46,778 nucleotides of DNA from Actinomycetota bacterium. Its GTDB lineage: Bacteria; Actinomycetota; Thermoleophilia; BMS3ABIN01. A program made the translations under genes and the position numbers. The stretch spans positions 1 to 46,778 of the forward strand of contig JAMDDD010000019.1 of the NCBI GenBank assembly GCA_023489275.1, in the 5' to 3' direction. Below the pieces are notes generated by a model that saw only the letters and a list, made by a program, of their open reading frames with translations, did not search any database and had not been told where the DNA came from. Shown here in pieces: positions 16,577 through 24,906 of this stretch. Each line of letters begins with the position of its first letter. Position 1 is the stretch's first letter.

Positions 16577-17278
16577 TTATTCCTTGGTTTCTGAAAACTC
16601 GTTCATGATGTCAACAGCATGGCTGGTGCCCAGGCGGGCGGCCCCGGCATTGATCATCGTCTCGGCATCATCGGCGGTGAGAATGCCGCCCGAAGCCTTG
16701 ACGCCAATATTCTCCGACAGTTCGTCCCTGAGCAACTCGACGTCGGCGACGGTAGCGCCTTCAGGCCCGTACCCGGTTGATGTCTTGACAAAATCGGCGC
16801 CGCCTTCCTCAATCATGCGGCAGGCCAGCTTTTTCAGCTTCTTGTTCAGGTAGGCCGTCTCCAGGATGACCTTGACCAGCACCAGCCCCTTCCCTACGTT
16901 GACGCTTTTCATCCGCACCGCCCGGACAACCGACCCGATCTCGTCCCGGACCAGGCGGAAATTGCCGGAAAGCATGGCGCCGATGTTGATGACGAACTCG
17001 ACTTCGTCGGCGCCGCTGCCAACGGCGTTTTCGGCGGCTCGCACCTTGGTGATGGTCGTATCGCCCCCGAAGGGAAACGACACCACCGTGCAGACCTTGA
17101 CGTCGTGGCTCTTAAGCAGCGTTGACGCCAGCGGCACGTAGCAGGGGAACACAACCACGCAGGCAAAATGATACTGGCGCGCCTCCTCGCACAGCCGCTC
17201 GATGTCGCTGCGGGTCGCGTCTGCTTTAAGCAGCGTATGATCGATGGTCTTCGCCAGCTCTTCTACTCTCAAGGCCAT
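16577..17278 (-). CDS. deoC: Deoxyribose-phosphate aldolase
   Basis: Cleaves 2-deoxyribose 5-phosphate to glyceraldehyde 3-phosphate and acetaldehyde in deoxynucleoside catabolism. The 233-residue TIM-barrel protein is of normal length. Motifs: IDHTLLK at the N-terminus, VSFPFGGDTT, LVKVILET, the Schiff-base lysine in FVKTSTGYGPEGAT and the second catalytic lysine in GVKASGGI. The start ATG 17278 has GGGAG about ten bases upstream. No other nucleoside-salvage gene (deoA, deoD, cdd) is adjacent, although in Firmicutes cdd often lies next to era. It is preceded by a long structured leader, see the separate entry. Confidence 0.95.
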   Translation of the reverse strand: MALRVEELAKTIDHTLLKADATRSDIERLCEEARQYHFACVVVFPCYVPLASTLLKSHDVKVCTVVSFPFGGDTTITKVRAAENAVGSGADEVEFVINIGAMLSGNFRLVRDEIGSVVRAVRMKSVNVGKGLVLVKVILETAYLNKKLKKLACRMIEEGGADFVKTSTGYGPEGATVADVELLRDELSENIGVKASGGILTADDAETMINAGAARLGTSHAVDIMNEFSETKE

Positions 17279-17431
17279 AGACAGGTTCTCCCGTTGTTGC
17301 CATTGTAGCCGCAGGCAGGCACAAACAGTCGTGCCTCAAGTGAATAGCATCCACCGGATTTCCCGCGTTTTTATGGCTCAGGATGTAATCGCCTGAGCCA
17401 ATCATCTTCCTTGCAAAAACGCACTTGCAGA
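17279..17431 (-). promoter_or_regulatory. Structured 5' leader of deoC, candidate riboswitch or other cis-acting RNA
   Basis: Read 5' to 3' on the minus strand the leader can form: a long-range 8-bp stem (GCGTTTTT 17422–17415 with AAAAACGC 17372–17365) enclosing a perfect 9-bp hairpin (17400–17392 with 17382–17374, loop of nine); a 6-bp hairpin with a 3-nt loop (17354–17349 with 17345–17340, one G·U); and a 6-bp hairpin (17336–17331 with 17322–17317). The deoC Shine-Dalgarno follows. The order P1–P2–P1'–P3–P4 before a ribosome binding site is what a riboswitch or protein-binding leader looks like. I matched it to no known class. Confidence 0.5.
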
Positions 17432-17437
17432 GGCGCA

Positions 17438-17446
17438 ATTATATCA
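17438..17446 (-). promoter_or_regulatory. Extended -10 promoter for deoC
   Basis: Minus strand TGATATAAT: a perfect TATAAT (17443–17438) preceded by the extended TGn element. There is no good -35, which extended -10 promoters can lack. It lies 35–43 bp after the era stop and places the transcript start near 17431, giving deoC a leader of about 150 nt. Confidence 0.5.
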
Positions 17447-17480
17447 AAAAGAGCGGCGGCAAGGCGCGATTAACAAATGT

Positions 17481-18392
17481 TTACAGTCCCAGCTCTCCCA
17501 GCGCCCGTTCGTCGTCGCGCCATTTTTTCATTACCCGCACGCGCAGATCGAGAAAGACCGTGCTTCCCAGGAGCGCCTCAATCTCCCCCCGGGCCCGGAC
17601 GCCGATCTCTTTGATCATCTTCCCCCCGCGGCCGATTACTATGCCCTTCTGCGATTCCCGCTCGATGATGACCTCCGCGGTTATATCGATCAGGTCCCCG
17701 TTTTTTCGCGGTTTCAGGGTCAGGACCCGCACCGCCAGCGAATGTGGCACCTCTTCCCGGGTAAGCCGAACCGCCTGCTCGCGAATGAGCTCACCTACCA
17801 GTATCTCTTCCGTTTGATCAGTTACCACATCTGGAGGAAAATACTCCGGGCCCTCCGGCATGCGGACAGCCATCTCGCCAAGCAGATCTTTCAGCCCCTC
17901 CCCCCGGGCCGCCGAAACGGGAATTATCTCGGCAAGCTCTCCCAGCGATGGCGCTGCCTGCATCAGTGGCAGCAGACTTTTTTTCGGCACCAGGTCAATC
18001 TTGTTAAACGCAACGATCACGGGAGTCTTGACTGCCTGCGCCTGCATGGCGATGAACCTGTCCCCGGCGCCGATGGCTTCGGCGGCGCTTAAGACCAGCA
18101 GCACCAGGTCAACCTCCCGCAAAGTATTGTTCACGGCTGACTGCATCCGCTCCGTCATCAGATCCCGGGGCTTCTGAAAACCTGGCAGATCAATCAGAAC
18201 CAGCTGGCAGCCAGGCAGATTGACAACGCCGGCGATCCGGTTGCGCGTTGTCTGCGGCGCCGGTGACACTATCGCCACCTTCCGGCCGACAAGCGCGTTC
18301 ACGAGAGTTGATTTTCCCACATTTGGCCGGCCGACCACCGCTACAAACCCGGACCGGAAAAACTGCGGAGCCCCTGCCGCGCCGGCCGTCAT
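17481..18392 (-). CDS. era: GTPase Era
   Basis: An essential-type GTPase that binds the 3' end of 16S rRNA and acts in 30S assembly. The 303 residues are normal. G1 is GRPNVGKS (21–28), G2 region PAPQTTRN, G3 DLPG (68–71), G4 NKID, and the C-terminal KH domain has GIVIGRGGKMIKEIG. The G3 box is usually DTPG; Leu replaces Thr here, while the Asp and Gly needed for magnesium and nucleotide binding are kept. The start ATG overlaps the stop of the upstream acetyltransferase gene as ATGA. Membership in the ybeY–pgpH–phoH neighbourhood matches the usual Gram-positive context. Confidence 0.95.
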   Translation of the reverse strand: MTAGAAGAPQFFRSGFVAVVGRPNVGKSTLVNALVGRKVAIVSPAPQTTRNRIAGVVNLPGCQLVLIDLPGFQKPRDLMTERMQSAVNNTLREVDLVLLVLSAAEAIGAGDRFIAMQAQAVKTPVIVAFNKIDLVPKKSLLPLMQAAPSLGELAEIIPVSAARGEGLKDLLGEMAVRMPEGPEYFPPDVVTDQTEEILVGELIREQAVRLTREEVPHSLAVRVLTLKPRKNGDLIDITAEVIIERESQKGIVIGRGGKMIKEIGVRARGEIEALLGSTVFLDLRVRVMKKWRDDERALGELGL

Positions 18393-18913
18393 CCAGTCCC
18401 GTCCAGCCTGATGGCAAGCAGGAGCCGGTCCTGTCCGCTACCATAAAATTCGGGAAGGAAGTCAACTTCCTGGAAACCGGCTGACCGGTACAGTGCTACG
18501 GCCGCCGCATTCATGGGATCCACCGTCACCAGCAGGCGTTCCTGCGGCGGCAGCAGCCGTTTAACGGCGCCTAGCAAGGCCCCGCCGTAACCGCGGCGGC
18601 GCTGTTCCTCCCTGATAAAGAACCCGTCCATATAAAAATCGCCGGCTTCCACGCAGCGAAATATTTGCGCCGACCCGACAAACACCCGGTTCACGCAGCC
18701 CACGAACAGAAAACCAAAAGCGGCCGCCACCGGCAGCAGCCACCGGTCCAGCGCCGCTTCACCCAGTGACTGGCGCCCGTAAAATTCCAGGTCGAGAAGC
18801 AGCTGCCGGTCCAGCCTGGTGAGGCGCCGGACGCTCAGGTCAGCGGCGGGAGAATCAATGAACGGTTCCGGCATACTTAGGATTTTTCCCTTGGGAAGTT
18901 CACGGCTCGGCAC
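18389..18913 (-). CDS. GNAT-family N-acetyltransferase
   Basis: An acetyl-CoA-dependent acetyltransferase of unknown substrate, 174 residues. The acetyl-CoA pyrophosphate-binding motif is seen in GFFIREEQRRRGYGGALL (Q/RxxGxG/A type), followed by the usual later strand and helix (NAAAVALYRSAGFQE). GTG 18913 starts immediately before the stop of the preceding gene but has no Shine-Dalgarno; ATG 18874 (residue 14) is an alternative with a distant AAGGGA. It is translationally coupled to era through a 4-nt overlap. RimI-like action on ribosomal proteins would be a guess; the sequence gives no substrate clue. Confidence 0.85.
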   Translation of the reverse strand: MPSRELPKGKILSMPEPFIDSPAADLSVRRLTRLDRQLLLDLEFYGRQSLGEAALDRWLLPVAAAFGFLFVGCVNRVFVGSAQIFRCVEAGDFYMDGFFIREEQRRRGYGGALLGAVKRLLPPQERLLVTVDPMNAAAVALYRSAGFQEVDFLPEFYGSGQDRLLLAIRLDGTG

Positions 18914-19255
18914 TTAACAGGTAAGGTGCAGCGCGGCAACCGCGGCTTTTCCGGAAGCCTCGTCATTGAAAGCCGCAACCGCCACATCCGTGAGGCCGGT
19001 CCAGACATCAATTCCCTTTTCCTGCAGAAAAATGATGGTGGAGTCCGGCACTTTCATCATGCCGGAGGCGCCGGTTCCGATGATGATCTTGCCGGGAGCC
19101 GCCTTGATGACTTCCTCCAGATCCGCCGGATGCAGGCCATGCCCGTCTCGCCGCCGCCAGGGACTGAAAACGCGGCCCGGGAAGATGATGACGTCTTTGG
19201 TGAACTTCTGCCCGTCGATGACAATCCGTCCAAATGTATAGCTGTCGATACGCAT
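18914..19255 (-). CDS. MTH938-like (NDUFAF3/DUF498) domain protein
   Basis: A 113-residue single-domain protein. The pattern IDSYTFGRIVIDG, VIIFPGRVFSPWRRRDGH, PGKIIIGTGASGMM and a late AAFNDEASGKA matches the MTH938 family, small alpha/beta proteins related to mitochondrial complex I assembly factor 3; the bacterial role is unknown. I chose ATG 19255, which gives the family-typical start; TTG 19270 is also possible and would lie inside a heptad repeat. Neither has a clear ribosome binding site. The gene ends next to the acetyltransferase start, so the three genes down to era look cotranscribed. Confidence 0.8.
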   Translation of the reverse strand: MRIDSYTFGRIVIDGQKFTKDVIIFPGRVFSPWRRRDGHGLHPADLEEVIKAAPGKIIIGTGASGMMKVPDSTIIFLQEKGIDVWTGLTDVAVAAFNDEASGKAAVAALHLTC

Positions 19256-19268
19256 ATGGTTCAGGCTC

Positions 19269-19289
19269 AAAGTTCCAAGTTCAAAGCAA
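19269..19289 (-). repeat. Degenerate 7-bp tandem repeat upstream of the MTH938-like gene
   Basis: Plus-strand units AAAGTTC, CAAGTTC and AAAGCAA in phase. Short and degenerate, but the same type as the longer array at 19507–19548, about 220 bp away in the same gene gap. Confidence 0.45.
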
Positions 19290-19506
19290 ACCTCATGAAA
19301 TGGGCCGATGATAAATTTCCAAAGCAGAGTAACATCTGAAACATCTTAAAAATTCTTCATTCCGTGGCGAAATCAAGAAATTTTCATTTGCGCTTTCACA
19401 TTCCATAAATCATTTTACCTTTGGGATTATAAAAGAAAACCCGAAGCTCAAAGTTTAGCTGGAAGCTGGTTCCAGAGTGCTGAACTAATCGGCTGCTTTT
19501 CAACGA
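19290..19506. other. Non-coding gap between the DgkA–PAP2 gene and the MTH938-like gene
   Basis: AT-richer than its surroundings, with no reading frame, hairpin with T-run or promoter that I can support. It contains scattered heptad-like fragments (for example around 19440–19475, AAGCTCAAAGTTTAGC), so much of it may be decayed repeat sequence. Confidence 0.4.
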
Positions 19507-19548
19507 TAAACTCTAAACTCTAAACTCTAAACTTTGAACTTTGAACTT
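19507..19548. repeat. 7-bp tandem repeat, 6 units, at the 3' end of the DgkA–PAP2 gene
   Basis: Three perfect TAAACTC units, then TAAACTT and two TGAACTT, in unbroken 7-bp phase, ending one base before the stop codon of the neighbouring gene. This is the most regular array of the family in the window. Confidence 0.85.
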
Positions 19549-19549
19549 T

Positions 19550-20266
19550 TTAGTACCATAACTGAAACAAAATTGTGGTTACGAGTATACCTAAAATTGC
19601 GCCGAAAAATGCTTCCGAGACCGTGTGGATGCCGGACTCGACCCGGCTTTGAGCCACCAGAATCGCCATCAGGAACGCGAGTAGTGAGATAAACAGGCTG
19701 TGCTCAAACCCCAGCGAAGCGGTTACGTAGGAAATCGCCGTCCAGCAGGCAAAAGCCGCGGCGCTGTGTCCCGAAGGCATCCCGCCTGAGAAATAGCTGC
19801 CCCGGTGAAATACCGCCTTCCCCAGGATAACCAGAAGAATGACGATTACCAGCGCGATCACCGTCAGGTGCGCCGGTGACTGCCGCACATGGACAAACAG
19901 CGTTCGGGAAGGCTGCTCCAACTTGTCAAAAAAAATCAGATAAGCAACCACCAGCGCGTTAAGGGCGGCGATCAGCACGGCCCCGGCGGCAACGTCTTTG
20001 GCAATCTTCGCAGCGGGATCAAAGGCGGTGCCGAACGTGTCAATCGCCGCCTCCACAGCCGTATTGATCATCTCTGCGACAAGCACGAAAGTGATTGTGA
20101 TCAAAAGAACCGCGAGCTCCAGCCGGGAGACGTTAAAAACCAGGCTGGCCATCAGCACCGCAAAGGCAACCGTGAAGTGGATCTTCATGTTGCGCTGGGT
20201 GCGCAATACGTGGACGATCCCCTCAAAGGCCCAGGTAAAGCTCTTTAAAGTGCTGCGGCGGTACAT
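19550..20266 (-). CDS. Undecaprenol/diacylglycerol kinase fused to a PAP2 phosphatase
   Basis: A 238-residue membrane protein of two parts. Residues 1–115 match the small DgkA-type lipid kinase (NMKIH, the catalytic block EMINTAVEAAID with Glu65, KDVAAGAVL) with three membrane spans; in Gram-positives this kinase phosphorylates undecaprenol. Residues 130–238 are a PAP2 domain with PSGH (164–167) and SRxxxxxH (207–214). The final residue of the PAP2 signature, normally Asp after HxxxD spacing, is Glu218 here. The fusion joins kinase and phosphatase activities for one lipid carrier, fitting the cell-surface polysaccharide genes in the same window. Start ATG 20266. Confidence 0.88.
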   Translation of the reverse strand: MYRRSTLKSFTWAFEGIVHVLRTQRNMKIHFTVAFAVLMASLVFNVSRLELAVLLITITFVLVAEMINTAVEAAIDTFGTAFDPAAKIAKDVAAGAVLIAALNALVVAYLIFFDKLEQPSRTLFVHVRQSPAHLTVIALVIVILLVILGKAVFHRGSYFSGGMPSGHSAAAFACWTAISYVTASLGFEHSLFISLLAFLMAILVAQSRVESGIHTVSEAFFGAILGILVTTILFQLWY

Positions 20267-20274
20267 GATTAAAC

Positions 20275-20316
20275 AGTTTCTAGTTTCTAGTTTCTAGTTT
20301 CCGGTTAGGACTTCCA
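20275..20316. repeat. 7-bp tandem repeat, 4 clear units plus 2 degenerate, upstream of the DgkA–PAP2 gene
   Basis: Three perfect AGTTTCT units, then AGTTTCC, GGTTAGG and ACTTCCA in phase. It starts nine bases from the DgkA–PAP2 start codon, so that gene is bracketed by heptad arrays on both sides. Confidence 0.85.
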
Positions 20317-20363
20317 GGTGAAAAAAAGCAGGCGCCGGCTTAAGCCCGGTACTTTCATGGCGA

Positions 20364-20813
20364 TCATCCGTCCTCCCGGCAGAGCGCATCAACCAGCTCT
20401 GCCTGCTTTCTGTCCATGGCGCCGTTATCGGCCTCGTGATCAAAACCGGCAAGATGCAGCGTTCCATGAATGACGAGCAGACACAGCTCTTCGGCCAGGC
20501 TCGTGCCGGCAGCTTCCGCCTGCCGGGCCGCCACCTGCGGGCAGATTACTATATCGCCCAGGAGTAGCGGCGCCCCGGCGCGGCCTGGCGCGCCGCCTGC
20601 GTCAATGGGGAAAGATAGCACGTCCGTGCTGCCGCCGCGGCCCATATGCTCGCGGTTTAGCCGGCTCATCTCCGCCTCGGCAACAAAGGTGACACCGATC
20701 TCCCCCGCCGGCAGGCCGGTACGTATCACCAGCTCGCCCACCAGCAGCTTGACGCGGCTTTCATTCACCGGCAGCCCGGAATGGTTTGCGATGACAATCC
20801 CGGCGTCACTCAC
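20364..20813 (-). CDS. ybeY: Endoribonuclease YbeY (rRNA maturation factor)
   Basis: A metal-dependent endoribonuclease in 16S rRNA 3'-end maturation and ribosome quality control. The 149-residue protein carries the defining zinc motif HGTLHLAGFDHE (HxxxHxxxxxH) near its C-terminus and the family block STDVLSFP in the middle. A longer frame extends upstream through the pgpH end, but GTG 20813 overlaps the pgpH stop as GTGA and yields the normal length. A GGAG lies about 12 bases upstream, rather far, so coupling with pgpH translation is likely. Confidence 0.93.
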   Translation of the reverse strand: MSDAGIVIANHSGLPVNESRVKLLVGELVIRTGLPAGEIGVTFVAEAEMSRLNREHMGRGGSTDVLSFPIDAGGAPGRAGAPLLLGDIVICPQVAARQAEAAGTSLAEELCLLVIHGTLHLAGFDHEADNGAMDRKQAELVDALCREDG

Positions 20814-23011
20814 CCGGAACTGCTTCTCCGGGACCCGGTTTTCGTCCGGCTGCTTCCCACCGGAACGGCGCCGCCGGCGCCGGCTTTGGCGGTTACCGGC
20901 TCGCGGTGGCTGGGATAAGCGATCCTGGTGGCGCCAAATCCGCGGAGGCATTTTTCAAACGCCTGCCGCACCTTGTCCAGGTCGCCAAAGGTCAGCTGGC
21001 TTTCGCTGAGCTGCCCGTCCCGGAGCCGCTGTTCGAAAATGTCACGAATGACGGCCTTGATATTCTTCATCGAAGGATTCTTGAGCGAGCGGACGGCCGC
21101 TTCCACCGAATCTGCCAGCATGATGATGGCGGCCTCGCGAGAAGCCGGCTTCTGCCCGGCGTAACGATAGGATTCTTCCTCAACTTCCTTGCCGCCCGCG
21201 CCTTCCTTGGCCTTGTGATAAAAATATGATAGCACTGTTGTGCCATGATGCTCCCGGATGATATCGAGAATGTCGGGTGGGAGTCCCTCGTTTTGGGCCA
21301 GCTGCACCCCGTCCCGCACATGGGCGGTGATAGCAAGCCGGGAAAGGCCGGGTGTCAACCTGTCATGCGGGTTCTTGATGTGAAACTGGTTCTCAATGAA
21401 ATAATCAGGCCGGTTCAGCTTGCCGATGTCATGGTAATAGGCTCCCACCCTCGCCAGCAACGGGTTGGCGCCAATTGCCTCGGCGGCCGTTTCGGCGATA
21501 TTTCCCATGATGATGCTGTGATTGTAAGTCCCCGGCGCTTTCATCATCAGTTCCTTAAGCAGCGGCCGGGTCGGATCGGCCAGTTCCAGGAGCTTCAACG
21601 GAGTCGGCAGGTTAAATACCATCTCATAGATGGTGAGAAGGCCGATGGCCGCCACCATCGACAAGAAACCGTTTCCCAGGCCCCATGCCAGGCCGGACCC
21701 CGCCCGGAGCCAGGAGCTCTGGCTGAGCTGGCTCGCTCCGGCCGCAGTTCCCATCACCGCAAAAGTTGCAAGCATGCCGGCTTTAACCAGATCTCGCCGC
21801 TGCGTGACATTGGTGACCAGAAAAACTCCCGCCAGGCCGCCGATCAGCGCCACGATGATAAATTGCGGATCTGATCCGCCGGCAATCGCCAGGTTGATGC
21901 TGGAGATCACCACGAGGATGGCGGACAGGCGGGTGCCAAGCATCAGCGTTCCCAGGATCCCCAGCGCCGCCATCGGCACGATCAGGGGGGAAAGCGGCTG
22001 CACCACCGCAACCCGCGCCATCGCCGCAAACAGGACCAGCAGCGAAGCGACGATAAACATGTAAGACCGGGAGCCCCGCACCCGTTTTTCAAACTTGTGG
22101 ATGTAGAGCACAAGCATGGCTATCTCGATCAACGCCAGCAGGCAAATCCCCGCGAGAGTGCCGTAGGCGCCTCCTTGCTTGGCAAGACCCAGAGCCTGCA
22201 GCTCGACGACGATGTCCTCGGTCACGACCTGGCCCGGCGAAAGGATCGTCTCCCCGTTTTGAATCGTGACCATTGCGGGTTTGACCGCTGCTACCGCCTT
22301 GTCTTTGGCCTGATTTGTTTTTTGCTGGTCAACAACGTAATTCGGCTGGAGATAGGCGCCGCCCACATCAGTGCCGGCGTCAAGCTCGGCGTCTGACAGG
22401 GACATCGTCTCCAGAACAGATTTCAGCCTGTCCTTGTCCGTAGCCAGCGAATCCTGGGTGACGTTGCTTTCCAGCAGCCGCTGCTCGCCGGCGAGCACCG
22501 CCTGTCCCACCGCGCGCAGCCGGTCCGGCGGCAGTCCCGCGAGAATGGTCAGCGAGTCGGGGCTGATCTGCGGCAAGGCAGCCAGCGCCTGGATCCGCTT
22601 GACGGCCGTTGCGGGATTATAGGATTTACCGGCCGCCTGCGCCGCCGACTGCTCCTGGGTAACGATACTCCCCACGTCATCAAAGAAATTATTTACATTA
22701 TCATCAACACGCGGCAGGACGGATGCATCAAACATATATACATTGTTAACCTGGTCCTGCGCCTGCTGTTTGAGCCTGGAGGTTTCCGCCTTGTTTTCAA
22801 ACGTGAGCGTCCGTGGCGACTGAATCAGGTCCTGCGCCACGTCTCCCGGCTTGAGATCGTAGCGTGACGGCAGGAAAGAGCTGCTCATGAGCGCCCACAG
22901 GCAAATAAAGGCAATTAGGGCAACTGCCGCCCCAAAGATTTTCAGATCGATGGCGTTGAAAAGGCGGCGAGCCGCGAGGATCGCATGTCCCAGTCTGGTC
23001 TGCGGATTCAT
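20810..23011 (-). CDS. pgpH: 7TM-HD phosphohydrolase, cyclic-di-AMP phosphodiesterase PgpH type
   Basis: A 733-residue membrane protein. After an N-terminal anchor (about residues 25–46) comes a large extracellular 7TMR-HDED domain, then about seven membrane helices (about 285–470) and a cytoplasmic HD domain with YNHSIIMGNIAE, the catalytic YYHDIGKLNRPDYF and a downstream ITAHVRDGV/REHHGT set of metal histidines. Characterised relatives in Listeria hydrolyse c-di-AMP to pApA. The C-terminal 40 residues are basic and Ser/Gly-rich. It lies between phoH and ybeY as in many Gram-positives (the yqfF position). It implies c-di-AMP signalling; no cyclase is in the window. Confidence 0.92.
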   Translation of the reverse strand: MNPQTRLGHAILAARRLFNAIDLKIFGAAVALIAFICLWALMSSSFLPSRYDLKPGDVAQDLIQSPRTLTFENKAETSRLKQQAQDQVNNVYMFDASVLPRVDDNVNNFFDDVGSIVTQEQSAAQAAGKSYNPATAVKRIQALAALPQISPDSLTILAGLPPDRLRAVGQAVLAGEQRLLESNVTQDSLATDKDRLKSVLETMSLSDAELDAGTDVGGAYLQPNYVVDQQKTNQAKDKAVAAVKPAMVTIQNGETILSPGQVVTEDIVVELQALGLAKQGGAYGTLAGICLLALIEIAMLVLYIHKFEKRVRGSRSYMFIVASLLVLFAAMARVAVVQPLSPLIVPMAALGILGTLMLGTRLSAILVVISSINLAIAGGSDPQFIIVALIGGLAGVFLVTNVTQRRDLVKAGMLATFAVMGTAAGASQLSQSSWLRAGSGLAWGLGNGFLSMVAAIGLLTIYEMVFNLPTPLKLLELADPTRPLLKELMMKAPGTYNHSIIMGNIAETAAEAIGANPLLARVGAYYHDIGKLNRPDYFIENQFHIKNPHDRLTPGLSRLAITAHVRDGVQLAQNEGLPPDILDIIREHHGTTVLSYFYHKAKEGAGGKEVEEESYRYAGQKPASREAAIIMLADSVEAAVRSLKNPSMKNIKAVIRDIFEQRLRDGQLSESQLTFGDLDKVRQAFEKCLRGFGATRIAYPSHREPVTAKAGAGGAVPVGSSRTKTGSRRSSSG

Positions 23012-23028
23012 GATAATTACCGGGTCAG

Positions 23029-23982
<954 letters not shown>

Positions 23983-24010
23983 AGTTCCAGGTTAAGTGTT
24001 TCCAGTTCCG
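23983..24010. repeat. Degenerate 7-bp tandem repeat, 4 units, upstream of phoH
   Basis: Units AGTTCCA, GGTTAAG, TGTTTCC and AGTTCCG in phase, directly abutting the phoH start codon and thus occupying the place of its ribosome binding site; no Shine-Dalgarno is visible for phoH. Confidence 0.6.
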
Positions 24011-24113
24011 GTCGTCCTGGGAGCGCAAAGCTCGCGATGAAAAATCCGCTTTTAAAACGTGCCTCCGGCTTTGCCTCAGGATGCCGGGTTTCCCAGCCGA
24101 CTTGTATTGTCAT

Positions 24114-24560
24114 TTATTTGGCAAATCTTTCCTTGACCATGGCGCTGACCTTTTTCCCATCGGCGCGGCCCGCGGCCGCTGACATCACCGCCGACATCAC
24201 CCTGCCCATGTCGCTGATTCCTGCGGCGCCGGTATCGGCTATTGCCGCGTCAATCAAACCATCCAGCTCCGACTCGCTCATCTCCTCAGGCAAGTACTCT
24301 TCAATCAATCTCGCCTCCGCTTCTTCACCGGCGGCGCGCTCCTCGCGGCCGCCGCTCCGGAAGGCCTCCGCCGCCTGCAGGCGGCGTTTCCGCTCTTTCT
24401 TTAATATCGCTGTCTCCTGCGCCTCGCCAAATTCCGGGCCTGCTTCCTTCTCTCCCATTTTCAGCGACGAGAGAAGCATTCGCAAGGCCGAAACCCGCTC
24501 CTTGTCGCGCGCCTTCATCGCCGCCACGACGTCAGCCTGTACCCTGCCGGTAATGCTCAT
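24114..24560 (-). CDS. yqeY: GatB/YqeY domain-containing protein
   Basis: A 148-residue helical protein of the YqeY family, related to the tail domain of amidotransferase GatB; its function is not settled, though tRNA-linked roles have been suggested. Family-like features are the N-terminal LKAAMKARD-type helix (here VVAAMKARDKERVSALRMLLSSLK), IEEYLPEEMSESEL and a final GRADGKKVSAMVKE. I take ATG 24560, one base after the HIT stop, rather than the longer frame that enters the HIT gene. A gap of about 130 bp to phoH carries a heptad repeat. Confidence 0.9.
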   Translation of the reverse strand: MSITGRVQADVVAAMKARDKERVSALRMLLSSLKMGEKEAGPEFGEAQETAILKKERKRRLQAAEAFRSGGREERAAGEEAEARLIEEYLPEEMSESELDGLIDAAIADTGAAGISDMGRVMSAVMSAAAGRADGKKVSAMVKERFAK

Positions 24561-24561
24561 G

Positions 24562-24906
24562 TCAGAAACCCAGCGACTTTCCGGCAATCACGTGCCAGTG
24601 AAGATGAAAAACCTCCTGGCCGCCGCCCTTGCCGACATTTGTAATCACCCTGTAACCGGGGTCGATCACACCCAGTTTTTCGGCGACCACAACGATAAAC
24701 TCGAGCATATCACGGCAAAAATCGTCTGATTCGGAGCCGATCTCGTTCAAGGAATGAATGTGTTTCTTTGGCATCGCCAGCACGTGCACGGGCGCCTTGG
24801 GAAAAGCATCCTTAATGGCCAGGAAGGCTTCATTTTCCATTACCTTCTCCGCAGGAACGGTGCCGGCGACAATCCGGCAAAAAAGACAATCAGTTTCCCT
24901 ATCCAT
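24562..24906 (-). CDS. HIT-family nucleotide hydrolase (HINT-like)
   Basis: A 114-residue HIT protein, acting on AMP-linked substrates such as adenosine phosphoramidates. The N-terminal CLFCRIVAGTVPAEKV is typical of bacterial HINT proteins (CxxC may hold zinc), and the catalytic histidine triad is in VFHLHWHVIAG. The start ATG 24906 lies within the last codons of mtaB (8-nt overlap) and yqeY begins one base after its stop, so mtaB, HIT and yqeY are tightly coupled. This trio is widespread in Gram-positives. Confidence 0.94.
   Translation of the reverse strand: MDRETDCLFCRIVAGTVPAEKVMENEAFLAIKDAFPKAPVHVLAMPKKHIHSLNEIGSESDDFCRDMLEFIVVVAEKLGVIDPGYRVITNVGKGGGQEVFHLHWHVIAGKSLGF

Noticed and set aside
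20814-20951. Longer YbeY with an Arg-rich N-terminal extension
   Set aside because: The extension overlaps the pgpH coding end, has no family similarity, and the GTGA overlap start gives the normal YbeY length.
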